This document shows positions 6,561-17,800 of a stretch of 29,695 nt of DNA, piece by piece (within the stretch, counting starts at the first letter, position 1; each line of letters starts with the position of its first letter). A program made the position numbers and the translations under genes. Origin of the DNA: a virus; IMG/VR virus record IMGVR_UViG_3300042466_001742, positions 1-29,695 of that record; one strand, given 5' to 3'. The notes beneath the pieces were generated by a model that was not told where the DNA came from, made no database searches, and worked only from the letters and a program-made list of their open reading frames with translations.

Positions 6561-9500
6561 ATGTCGGATAGTACATTATCGTTTGCGTCCTCGTCAAATT
6601 TTAGGGATATATTATTAGCCCGTAATTTACAACCATATTCTGTACCAGGATCTTATTCTCCTAGTAGTAATAGTGTTAATTACGAGACTAATCTTTCTGT
6701 TGTAAATGTTATTGACTCACCAAATGGATTAATTTCAACAAACCAACTTGCAAATAGTTTATATTCACTTAATGAATACGGACCTGAAGGTGGTTATGAT
6801 GGAAAATATTCTGTACCTGGAGCACCACTACCTGTAGAATCAAATTCAGGACCATACGCACCTACTGATACAGTATTAGATTTAGTTAATGAGTTTTATA
6901 TTGATGCGGCATACGTACAAAACATTTATGGACCTGAAGGTGGTTATAAAGATTTAGTTATTATAACCGATGTGGTTGGTAATCCTAAAATGTATACACC
7001 ATATTGGGATCCCTCAACATTTGTAACCTCATCATATTCACCATACGAGATAGTTTTTAGTAATAATCCAAATGGAACTAACGGTCCATTATCTCAAGAT
7101 ACTTATTTAGCAAAAATTGGTGCAGCTCAACTTAAAAGTTTATTTGAAGAGAGAATTGCAAGTGAAATACTACAAGCAAGTGTTGGTAGTGTCAATTTAG
7201 ATTCATTACAGGATCCGTTTAGTGCAAGTATGGTTGCAACAGGGAAACAACCATTCTTCACAAAAAATTGGAGAATTACCGTACCTGAAAACCCAATAAG
7301 TGCTTCGGTTACATTAGCGAATAGATTAACGGGAACATATTTTCCTGTGTCATTTATTCCTGGTGATTATTTTGATGAATCGTTTATTGATAATCCACAA
7401 ACTGAGGCGGCATTAAATGTTGCAAATAATTTAACGGGTGGATTTTTGGGACCAATCTTAAATAAATTTAAGAATCCCTCTGAAATATTTGTTGCGAACA
7501 CAGGTTTTGGACAAAGATCGGTATTATTCTCAAGTTTAGATTATAATAAATATAGACCGGCTTATAGTAGAGGTATCATACAAGGTGCAACAACTGCAAT
7601 TGATAGATTATTTGATAAAGATAAAGCACAAAGTGGTGGATATTATGTAGGTAGTCCGAATTCTGAACCTTCTCAGATTGATTCACCGGCAAATCAAGTC
7701 CCAATTGGGAAAAATGGTAGACAAGTACAAACTATTGTTTATGGTCCACAAGAACTTGGTATTCTATATGAAGGTAATGAAGCTCAATTACAATTTGGTT
7801 TAAAAGGAAAATCATACACCGATGGTGGAGGTATTGATGGGCAATTTATTTGGACATCACCAAAATATAAAGACAACGCAGGATTTAAAGTAGGTCCTGG
7901 TGGAGTCCCTACAAGGTTAGATAATGAATTTGAAACAATTAAAAGTGATTATGGTAGATACCAATCAACAGATATTGATTTCAAAGGTGATTCAATCTTA
8001 GATAAAACACAAAGACTTATTGAATCTGCTGATCAAGTACAAGGACAAGCAAGATTAAAACACGTAGGTAATGCAATTAACCAAGTGTCTAAGGTATTCA
8101 ACGATGGATACAAAGAGATGACAAAGGGTTCTATGGTATTATCTTATACTGATCAAGCTGATGGGTCTCAAGCGGGTATTGAGTATTGTAGAGTGTTCCA
8201 AAAAGACACACCTTACTTTACATATGCTGACTTACAAAAGAGTGATGGTATTACAACCGAAGGTAGAAAATTCTCGTATTCAGTTTTGGATAAGACATAT
8301 AATCTTAACATTGCTCCAATTAAAAATCCGGGATCAACAAACATTGTAGATAACAAAGTTAAAAAATATATGTTCTCTATTGAGAATTTAGCGTGGAGAA
8401 CTTCAGATAGACCTGGATTTACTTACGATGATTTACCTGTTTGTGAAAAAGGACCAAATGGGGGTAGAGTAATGTGGTTTCCACCATATGATATTTCATT
8501 TAGTGATGATAGTACTCCTAACTTTTCAGAAACTCCATTCTTGGGTAGACCTGAACCAATTTATACTTATAAAAATACTTCAAGAAAGGGTAGTATAAGT
8601 TGGAAGATTGTTGTGGATCATCCGGCAATCATGAATACTATTATTCAAAAACAATTGGCGGGAGTTGCAAAACAAAGGGTAGATTCAATTGTTGATTCAT
8701 TCTTTGCGGGGTGTACAAAATATGATATGTATGAATTAGGTATTAAATTTAACACAATACCGACAAGAGATTTATTTACATACCAACAAATATTAAATAA
8801 CCCAAGATTAACAAATGAAGAGTTGGGTCAGGTTGCATTTGAAATACCTGTTGAATCTGAGGTAGTTACAACAGGTAATGCGGAAAATGCTACCGGACAA
8901 GGTGATGGTGTAGGAAGTACTGGTACCGTAACTAATGCAACATCAACACTACAAGATTCAGATATTTTAAAAGAATTTTTAAATTATGGTTTTTATTTTG
9001 AAAATGATTGTCCAGAATGTTATGGTTCATACGCAACAACCTCATCAAAACCATTTGATAATTGGTACGATTCGTATATACCTAAACAAAGTACTACATA
9101 CGTAACTAAAGCTCCGGCAAAAGTTTATGTTGGTTCTCAAGAATTTACAAAAGAAGGTGTACAAACATTTTTTGATAATGTAATTAAAGAAAACTTTAAT
9201 AAATTAAAAAAAGAATTCTTAGAAAAATTAAAAGAAGTTATTATTGATAAAGGTGGTACTGTTAAAATTACATTAAGAGGTTCCGCATCTGCACCTGCAA
9301 CTACAGGTTATAACGTAAATTTATCTAAAAGAAGGGTTGATACGGTACAAAAATGGTTTAATAAACAAACTCTTGGGGATAAAAAAGTTAGTGAGTTAAT
9401 TACTGAGAAAAAATTAACAATTAATATTGATACTGTTGGTGAGGTTGAAACTGTTACTGTCAGTAAAGATGGTAACGGTGTTTCTGTTAATTGTAGTACA

Positions 9501-11561
9501 AATATAACCACAACTCCATCCGTAAATACAACAGGTGGTGATGTTGTAGGGGCATCTTCTAATAGTGCAGCACAATGGTGGTCAGTACCTGCAATGGCTT
9601 GTAGACGAGTTTCTTTATCAAAAATTGAGGCTCAGGTACCGGTTGTAGTAAAACCTCCTGATGGAAATACTGGTGTTGATGGTACATCAGGAAGTAGTGG
9701 TACCTCAGGAACAAAGACAGAAACAAATACAGGTACTACAACAATCAAACCAACACCTAATTTAAGGATTGAACAAAAAATTAAAGAAGGTATATCTAAA
9801 AAAATATTAAGATTTTTATTCTCAGAATGTGATTACTTTGAGGTTATTAAGGAAAGTGATCCTATGATATATGATAGTATCAAACAAAAGATTAAGTACT
9901 TTAATCCTGCGTTCCACTCAACAACACCTGAGGGATTAAATGCTAGATTAACATTCTTAAATCAATGTATGAGAGCTGGTCAAACAATTCCTGTAATCGG
10001 ACCTGATGGTAGACCAAAATATAATGATGCGTTAAATACGTCATTTGGAGCGCCTCCGATCTTAATTTTAAGAATGGGTGACTTCTATCATAGTAAGATT
10101 GTACCAAACGGATTAACTATTGCATATGATCCTATTACATTTGACTTAAACCCTGAAGGTATTGGTGTACAACCAATGATTGCTAAAGTAACGTTAAACT
10201 TTAACTTTATTGGTGGACATGGACTTAAAGAACCTGTTGAGGAATTACAAAATGCATTATCGTTTAACTATTATGCGAACACTGAAATATACGACGAGAG
10301 AGCAACGGCAACAGAAAGTACTGAAGCAAGAGATAAATACATGGTTGAGAAGATATTATCTAACCAACCAAAGGTAACAACCGCCAGTGTTGTAAATCAA
10401 CAACCAAAAAGAGGTGGTGAAGCAATTGGAACAATATCAGGTGAAGACGATATTGATTACACTAAATTTGTAACTGACTATTGGAATAGTACTAAAGAAT
10501 ATTTTGATGCTTATATCAATACAAATGCGACAATTGGTAAAAACTATAACATAGGTATTTTAGATTTATTATTTACAGAAAGAGATTACTCTACAGGTAC
10601 TGCAGAATTTACACCTGTAATTGAAGTTCCAATTTATGGTAAACCAAGTAATGTTGAAGACAAATTGGATAAATTATTTAATAAAGTTAATGGGGATATT
10701 TCACAAAGGAACGATCCATTTATGCAAATAGTTGTTAACAATGATCAATCTATAACTAATAGTGACAAGAGAGAAATTGAAAATAAATTAAAAGAATATG
10801 TGACAGGAATTAAACCTGATTTTATCACGAATGTGAGTAATAGTGTAAACGATTTAGTTTTATTACAACAGGACTATATTCAATATATAAGAAAGGCAAA
10901 TTTGGTACTATCAAAAACTGACGGAATAATGAATTCAAATAATGAACCTGATGTGTATGATATTTCAGGTGATACGTTTACTCAGTTGCAAACTTATTTG
11001 AAAAAAATAACAGATAAACATATTGAATTTTACGGACCACAAAACGTTGTGAAAAAAGACGATTTATTATATTTAAATGAAGATCATTATAAAAAAACAT
11101 CGTGTACATTTAATGATGCAAGTGCAAGTTTAGGTGGTACCGATGTATCAAATAAAAGAGATATTATCGTAAATAGCGATGAAAAAAATAGATTTTATCA
11201 AGTTATGTCCAATATATTTAATGATGAAAATAGTAGAAATGAATTAAAAACTTTTATACTTAATGGTCAATATGGTAATATACAAGAAGTTACTAAAGTT
11301 GTTGACCTTGCGGTTAGTGGGTGTGCAACTCTTTTTAACCTTTATACTGATTTTAATAAAACCAAATATGATGGTATTAAAAATAATCCATTGTATTTAA
11401 CATTAATTAAAAGTCCAATAGAAGATAATGTTAAGTTTGGATTAAAATATAAAAAAGTTAGTGGTACATCACCACAAAAAAAGGCGGTAAAAGAATTATA
11501 TTCAAATGTGAATGTGGATAATAAAGAAAAAACCTTTGATGGTAAAATTAAATTTAATTAA
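6561..11561 (+). CDS. Giant baseplate / tail-tube-junction-like protein with OmpA-like insert
   Basis: This 1,666-residue protein is far larger than T4 gp48 or gp54 (about 320-360), whose tube-initiating role it may share. Two copies of YGPEGGY (residues 73-79 and 123-129) lie near the N terminus. 'GGRVMWFPPYDISFSDD', 'FLGRPEPIYTYKNTSRKGSI' and 'WKIVVDHPAI' (about residues 630-690) form a barrel-like domain. 'ILRMGDFYHSKIVPNGLTI' with 'DLNPEGIGVQPMIAKVTLNF' (about 1167-1220) is a second one. Between them, residues about 855-972 look like an OmpA C-terminal-like domain, with 'NVNLSKRRVDTVQKWF' at 918-933 matching the NxxLSxRRAxxV helix. Gly/Ser/Thr-rich linkers flank it (about 770-800 and 1038-1065). 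The next gene starts 2 bases after its stop. Baseplate role is inferred from neighbours and barrel-like motifs. Confidence 0.75.
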   Translation: MSDSTLSFASSSNFRDILLARNLQPYSVPGSYSPSSNSVNYETNLSVVNVIDSPNGLISTNQLANSLYSLNEYGPEGGYDGKYSVPGAPLPVESNSGPYAPTDTVLDLVNEFYIDAAYVQNIYGPEGGYKDLVIITDVVGNPKMYTPYWDPSTFVTSSYSPYEIVFSNNPNGTNGPLSQDTYLAKIGAAQLKSLFEERIASEILQASVGSVNLDSLQDPFSASMVATGKQPFFTKNWRITVPENPISASVTLANRLTGTYFPVSFIPGDYFDESFIDNPQTEAALNVANNLTGGFLGPILNKFKNPSEIFVANTGFGQRSVLFSSLDYNKYRPAYSRGIIQGATTAIDRLFDKDKAQSGGYYVGSPNSEPSQIDSPANQVPIGKNGRQVQTIVYGPQELGILYEGNEAQLQFGLKGKSYTDGGGIDGQFIWTSPKYKDNAGFKVGPGGVPTRLDNEFETIKSDYGRYQSTDIDFKGDSILDKTQRLIESADQVQGQARLKHVGNAINQVSKVFNDGYKEMTKGSMVLSYTDQADGSQAGIEYCRVFQKDTPYFTYADLQKSDGITTEGRKFSYSVLDKTYNLNIAPIKNPGSTNIVDNKVKKYMFSIENLAWRTSDRPGFTYDDLPVCEKGPNGGRVMWFPPYDISFSDDSTPNFSETPFLGRPEPIYTYKNTSRKGSISWKIVVDHPAIMNTIIQKQLAGVAKQRVDSIVDSFFAGCTKYDMYELGIKFNTIPTRDLFTYQQILNNPRLTNEELGQVAFEIPVESEVVTTGNAENATGQGDGVGSTGTVTNATSTLQDSDILKEFLNYGFYFENDCPECYGSYATTSSKPFDNWYDSYIPKQSTTYVTKAPAKVYVGSQEFTKEGVQTFFDNVIKENFNKLKKEFLEKLKEVIIDKGGTVKITLRGSASAPATTGYNVNLSKRRVDTVQKWFNKQTLGDKKVSELITEKKLTINIDTVGEVETVTVSKDGNGVSVNCSTNITTTPSVNTTGGDVVGASSNSAAQWWSVPAMACRRVSLSKIEAQVPVVVKPPDGNTGVDGTSGSSGTSGTKTETNTGTTTIKPTPNLRIEQKIKEGISKKILRFLFSECDYFEVIKESDPMIYDSIKQKIKYFNPAFHSTTPEGLNARLTFLNQCMRAGQTIPVIGPDGRPKYNDALNTSFGAPPILILRMGDFYHSKIVPNGLTIAYDPITFDLNPEGIGVQPMIAKVTLNFNFIGGHGLKEPVEELQNALSFNYYANTEIYDERATATESTEARDKYMVEKILSNQPKVTTASVVNQQPKRGGEAIGTISGEDDIDYTKFVTDYWNSTKEYFDAYINTNATIGKNYNIGILDLLFTERDYSTGTAEFTPVIEVPIYGKPSNVEDKLDKLFNKVNGDISQRNDPFMQIVVNNDQSITNSDKREIENKLKEYVTGIKPDFITNVSNSVNDLVLLQQDYIQYIRKANLVLSKTDGIMNSNNEPDVYDISGDTFTQLQTYLKKITDKHIEFYGPQNVVKKDDLLYLNEDHYKKTSCTFNDASASLGGTDVSNKRDIIVNSDEKNRFYQVMSNIFNDENSRNELKTFILNGQYGNIQEVTKVVDLAVSGCATLFNLYTDFNKTKYDGIKNNPLYLTLIKSPIEDNVKFGLKYKKVSGTSPQKKAVKELYSNVNVDNKEKTFDGKIKFN

Positions 11562-11563
11562 AA

Positions 11564-11887
11564 ATGAATTTACAATATTATAACAGATATAATGAATTTT
11601 TAATAAATGGACAACAAACCGTTGTTCCATACATAAATTTACCTGCAAAAACAACTGATAAAAATTTCATATACAAAGTTGGACAATCAAGGTTAGATAA
11701 GATATCGTTCCAATTTTATAGTACACCATATTTTGGGTGGTTAGTACAAATGGCAAACCCCCAATATAGTGGTATGGAATCAAACATACCCGATGGGGCA
11801 ATTTTAACAATACCATTCCCCCTTGTTAAGTCATTACAGGATTATAAAAACGAATTAGAAAATTATTACTTCTATTATGGTAGATAA
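11564..11887 (+). CDS. 53: Baseplate wedge protein, gp53-like
   Basis: This 107-residue protein resembles the wedge protein gp53 of T4-like phages, which ties wedges together around the hub. It opens with 'YYNRYNEFLINGQQTVVPYI', then 'KVGQSRLDKISFQFYSTPYF' and 'GWLVQMANPQYSGMES', and ends with 'IPDGAILTIPFPL'. The last two parts follow a LysM-like layout: start of use and order of helices, then a strand with 'IPDG..L.IP'. T4 gp53 is larger (about 196), so this may be a minimal version. The ATG is 2 bases after the preceding stop, and the next gene starts 11 bases before this one ends, so translational coupling is likely. Confidence 0.8.
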   Translation: MNLQYYNRYNEFLINGQQTVVPYINLPAKTTDKNFIYKVGQSRLDKISFQFYSTPYFGWLVQMANPQYSGMESNIPDGAILTIPFPLVKSLQDYKNELENYYFYYGR

Positions 11888-14800
11888 AGGTGAAAACATA
11901 TTAGTGGAATTTGATTACGATAACATTACCTTAATAGACCCAAATAAAATTGTAGATAGTGAAGGTAAAGTTAGTGATAGATTAGTTAAACATGAGAACC
12001 TTGTGTTTTATGCAAATCTAGAATGTAATGTATTACCAAGAACTAAATTAGCCTTAGGATCGGCATTGAATGATTCCGTTAGAACTGTTTCCGTTGGTAA
12101 GATTAATTTCTTAAATCCTGGAAACAAAACGTTCATGGATAACAGATATACCGATGAAATCACCGGTAAAGGATCTTTACAGGGTCAAGGGGTAAACCAA
12201 CCAAAATTAAACGCAGTTCAAAACCCAAACAAATCTGATGATTTTTACCTTACACAGAGTACATACTCAAATGGAACTCCTGGTGCGGTTGATAATGGTT
12301 TATTGGGTATTACTGATATACAGGTTGCAATTGACACAAGTTTCTTACCTACCGTAACGGTTAACTTAGTAGATATTAAAGGAAGGGCGTTATTTGAAGG
12401 TGGAAACAATTCACCTTATTCTGCGTTTTTCCAATTACCATACCCAATGTTTTATTTAACATTAAAAGGATATTACGGAAAGGCCGTTAGATTACCATTA
12501 ATGTTACAATCGTTTACGTCAAATTTTGATAATTCAACAGGTAACTTTAAGATTACATTGAAGTTTTTTGGTTATAAGTATACTGTGATGTCTTATGTGA
12601 ATTGGGGAGCTATGATGGCGGTACCACATATGTATAATAATTTTGTTTCAACTGCACAAGCAAGTACAAACACACCTGCGGGATCTAACCTTGATAAAAT
12701 GTCGGCAAAACAAGTTAGTAGAGGTTATCAAAAAATGAAAGAATTATATTCTGAATATAAATCAAAAGGTTTAATTGACGATGATTTTCCTGAGATAACG
12801 ATTACACAATTAAAGGCTCGTTTAGATAGATTTATTAATAATATATTAGAAAAATTTACCAAAGAAAATTTGGGATCAATAACAGAATTAGATAATTTTC
12901 AAACTCAGTTAACGGAATTTCAGAAAAAAGTATTTTTTTATGGCGATTCATGGTTTGAAACATACATGGATAAAACAACTTCATATAATTTAAAAGACAC
13001 TAAGGAAGTTGTTTATACGTATAAGAAAGACTATTCGGATCCTAACAAACAAGCTGAGGCCGAAACTAAATTGGCTGGTATTTTTACTGAATATCAAAAA
13101 TTATTACAAAGTAATAGTGTTGCGGGGAAAAATGGTAGTTATACCGTTGGTGGTAAAATCACAAAAAGTGAAGTACCTATAAACGCAACTGTAGAAAAAT
13201 GTTACGCAAAAATTAATCCACTTACGGATATTGATTTTGCAAAAACGTATGAAGAAAGAAACGGTAAACCTGCAAAGACACAAACTGAATTAGATACGTT
13301 TATTGCGACTAACTCAATTGTACCTGGAACTAAGTTCTTTGTATTTGAGGGTACTGATCACTTTATTGATATAACAGAAAAGGCAGCGAAAGAATCGTCA
13401 AAACTTAGAAGAGAAATTGAAGAAAAAATTTCCGAAAATCTTAATGAACAATTAAGTAATAAAGACACTGGTGTAGGATTTAAACCATCTATTAGAAACG
13501 TATTGGCAGTTTTCTTTGCTCAAGGTGAAGCGTTTATTCGTTTAATGGATGATGTCCATTCTAAAGCTTGGGATTTAAGGGAAAATAAATACAGACGACA
13601 AGCAATTTTTGGTAGTAATAGTAGTGCATTGAGTGTGGATGTTAAATCATCAACCCAAAATAATGAACCGATTTATCCTTGGCCTCAAGTTATTAAAGAA
13701 ACTTTGGGTGATGATAAACAAGAGAAATTTGAAATTGTTTATCCGGGAGACAAATCAATTTCAACCATGACAAAGGCGTATATTCCTGAAATATGGCCTG
13801 AAGTTGAATTTGTTGAGGAATTTATTAAAGGTTATACTGATAGGGAACCTAAAGATCCTGATTATGGTGATGAGTCTAATGTGGTTACAAGACCAAATAG
13901 ATTAAGTTTAAATGCTCTTGATTTCCCTGTAACAAATGAGGTATTCCAAAACAAAGAAGAGATAAAATTCTTTTATGAGATTTATGAAAGGATTATGGTT
14001 AACACTTATTATTCTAAATTAAATAGACAATCAGGATATGATGCGAGCATCTTTATGGTTGAAGCGGAAGACGAAAAGATTAATATACTTAAGAGTTTAG
14101 GTAATGATAATCCATTTTTAACTCAAAAACTAAAACGATACTTAATTGATCAAAATAATTTCTTAACATTTTTAAGACACATTTCAAATCAAGGAGAAGG
14201 TGAAAGTTGGCAAAAATTCATAAGAGGAGAATTCACAATAAATTACCTTAAGAATAAAACTAACGTACCTTTTGAATTATTTAATCAACAAATTTTAACA
14301 AATGAAAGATCTCAACCAAATGTTTCATTAACTGATGAATCAAAAATAATAGACTACATAGGAAATCAAACCTCTAGTAATGAATTTGATTTTTCTGATA
14401 TGTATCCTATTACTAATTTTAATTGGTGTCAGAATTATCTTGCAGATGGAAAGGCACTTCAAAATGTTAATTTAGCGTATAACACTAAAGATGTATTATC
14501 GTACAATACAACACATAAAACAATTTGTAATTTTAATAACGACGACACTAACGATAAGAAAAGACCTATAACTAACTTTAACTATAAGGCTGACGTATTT
14601 AGTCAAAATATTGACACCTCTAATTTCAAAACATTCTATAATAGTAGAAAAATTGAGGAACAATTCACAACTGAAGGTAATTTAAATTACACTAATTATG
14701 ATGGATTTGTAACTGATACTCAGACCACTTCAATATTGAACACACCTTATTTTATAAATGCAATTCAAAATGGTGTGTATAATTTTAGATATAAACCAAA

Positions 14801-17800
14801 TGATTTATCATCCTACAAACAAGCCGCATATCTATTCTTGAATAGTTTACCACTAGCAAGTCTTAGAGAAAAATATAGGTCATATAACGAACCTAATGAT
14901 TTAAGTTATATCTTATCAACCATTAAAAAATTCGGAGCGGTACATAAATTACCATACGCTTGGGTTGTTAAATATGGTTCCATATGGCATAGATATAAAA
15001 CTTGGAATGATACTGGTGTAGATATATTAGATGAGGTTTGGAAAGATTTTGATTATTTAGGTAATTATGATCCCGTAACATCGGCATCAACAAAAGTTTA
15101 TTCTTTGAATATTGAAGGATTACAAAACAATATTGTTTTAGAAAATACGGTAAGTGCAACACCAAACTTAGTTGCATATAATTCAACAACTATGAATACA
15201 GGGTTTTTCCCTAAGTTGTATGATGATATGAATGTATTCTTACAAGGATTACAATTATTTTCGGGAGCAACACAATTAAATGGTACTTGTAGTATTGTTG
15301 GAACAACATTAGACGTTTATACTATTAATGATAATAACTTGGCTCCTGGCGAAATATTAGCTGGACCAACAGTAGATGTTAATACAACTATTGTATCCCA
15401 AATAAATGGAACAACAGGAGGTGTTGGTAAATATGTTGTTGATATATCTCAAAATACATCAATATTAAATGGTACGTGTAATGTTAATGGAACAACAATG
15501 GACGTTTTAACGTTTACGGGTGGTACATTATCCGCAGGGCAAATTATTTCAGGACCAACTCTTGCTCTTGGAACTAAAATTGTTAGTCAAGTGAGTGGTA
15601 CTACAGGAGGTGTTGGACAATATATTATTGATATAACCCAAACACTTACGGGAGAAAACTTTACTGTGGTTACACCAAATATTTTTTATGTTACTAATTC
15701 AGCAACAGGGGGGTATTCACAAACTGAAATCCAAACATTAATTAATGATGGTAAAATGGTGATGACAACAAATTCATCAGGTAAAATTATTGAAATAAGT
15801 GGTTTTGATCCTAACGATAATGATAGATCATTAAAAATAACACCTTGGTCAACAATAGTTAAAACTACTGAAGGTGATAAATATTTTATAATGCCGTCTT
15901 TTGGTTATACAAAAAATCAAACAAAAGACGAGTGTTTTAAAAATAACAAAATGAAAGTAGAGGTTTCTAGTAATCCTGCGGTCTTTAACGGATCGGTTAG
16001 ATTATTTTGGGGATCACCAAACTATGGTTATTTTGATAATACGACAAGTTCTAATCCAATCCCGGATTCATATTTGAAAGAAATATTGTCGGATAAGAAA
16101 ACACAACAGAATTTTTCATTGAATGGTGATATTACAAAATACGATAAAATATCGGAAATGTTTACAACATTTGATACGGAAATATTAGATTACTTTGAAC
16201 AAGAGTTCTTAAATTTTAGTAGATCAATTTACGATTTTAAGACATTGGTTCCAAGTGATAAAGATGTTGAAACTGAATCTGAAAGATCATACAAGAACTT
16301 TCAATTATTAATGAGAGAATTATTAGTTGTTGAAAAACCATCTACCCTTAATTCCGAGGGGATGATTAATTCTGTTATAGAAAAACAAAAAACAAATTTT
16401 CAAGGGATACTAACTAATTTCTTAGAATATAATGTTGTATTGAAAATGGGTAATCCATCTATGTTTGATAGAAGAACATTCTTAACATTCTCCACTAAAT
16501 TCTTAATTGATCCTGTATCTTATCAAGGGTATAATCAAGGAACAACAGGAAGTTTACCATCAAATGGTGGAACTACTACATTGGCTCAATCTAAAACTGC
16601 AAACCCTGAAACATGGAAAACGTTGGAGAAATATGTTGGATTTTCCGAAATACCTGAGTTAGTTTATTCTGATAATGGATCATATATTACGGATTTCTTT
16701 ATTGATTTGAATGTACAATTTACGGAAAAAAACGTTAAAGATTTTGCTCCGTTGATTATGTTATATGCAACTCAGAAACTTAATAACTTTAAAGTCCCAA
16801 CAAATAACGTTGTAATACCAAACCCTGTACCGACACCCGTACCAAGTCCTCAAACACCTGGTGATTTATTAACTACAGTAACACTTAAAGATACTAAAAC
16901 AATTTCGGTCTATAAATTTGGTCCACAAAAATATTGTGTTTATAAAGACACTAATGGAACAATATTATTTACAGGACAACCTGCAAGTGCGTCACTATAT
17001 CCAATTAATACCCCTCTAATAAATGAAATTATAATTAGTCAATATGGTAATTTGGCAACAAGTCCTAATGACAATCAATTCATTGTAAGTACAGTAAATA
17101 ATACCACATCACAAGTTACCACAACTACAACTACTCTTCCTATTGTACAAAATTTAGGTAATAGTGTAGATGGGGTTAAGTTTTATGGTCTTATGGATGA
17201 ATACCTTGATAAATCAGAAACTTACTTAAAAAATGTTATTTCTAATTTAATGACAGGTGTACGAGCTGGCTTACCAAATATTACAATAGAAGGTGATAAA
17301 GGTAATAAGTCACAACTTGAGGGAGAACAAACAAGAGTTGAGATGTGGGAGACATTTAAAGCATTCAATGATACGTGGGTTGCCGGTGGTGACTTTAAAT
17401 CAAAAACAATGTTTGAAGATGTTTTATTATTTGATAGGGCAAGTAGAGACGTTGGACAAAAAGTTTATGTTGATATCTTCAAAATTAAAGATTTAATTGA
17501 AGGGTCATTATATAAAAATAATATGTTAGATATTGTGTCAACAATTTTAACTCAAAATAATTTTACTTATTTCCCATTACCTGCTTACGCTAATTTCTAT
17601 AATGCACAAGACGCAGAAAAAAATCCTGTACCAAGAAGTGAAGGATCAACTGAATTTGCTAACTCATTTTGGGGCACATTCTTAAATGTGGACTACAGAA
17701 ATACATCACCTAAGTTTTTATGTTATTACGCAAACAAACCTAGTCAGTATGTGGATATGAAGGACAATGTTGATTATAGATTTAGAGATGATGCTTTTGA

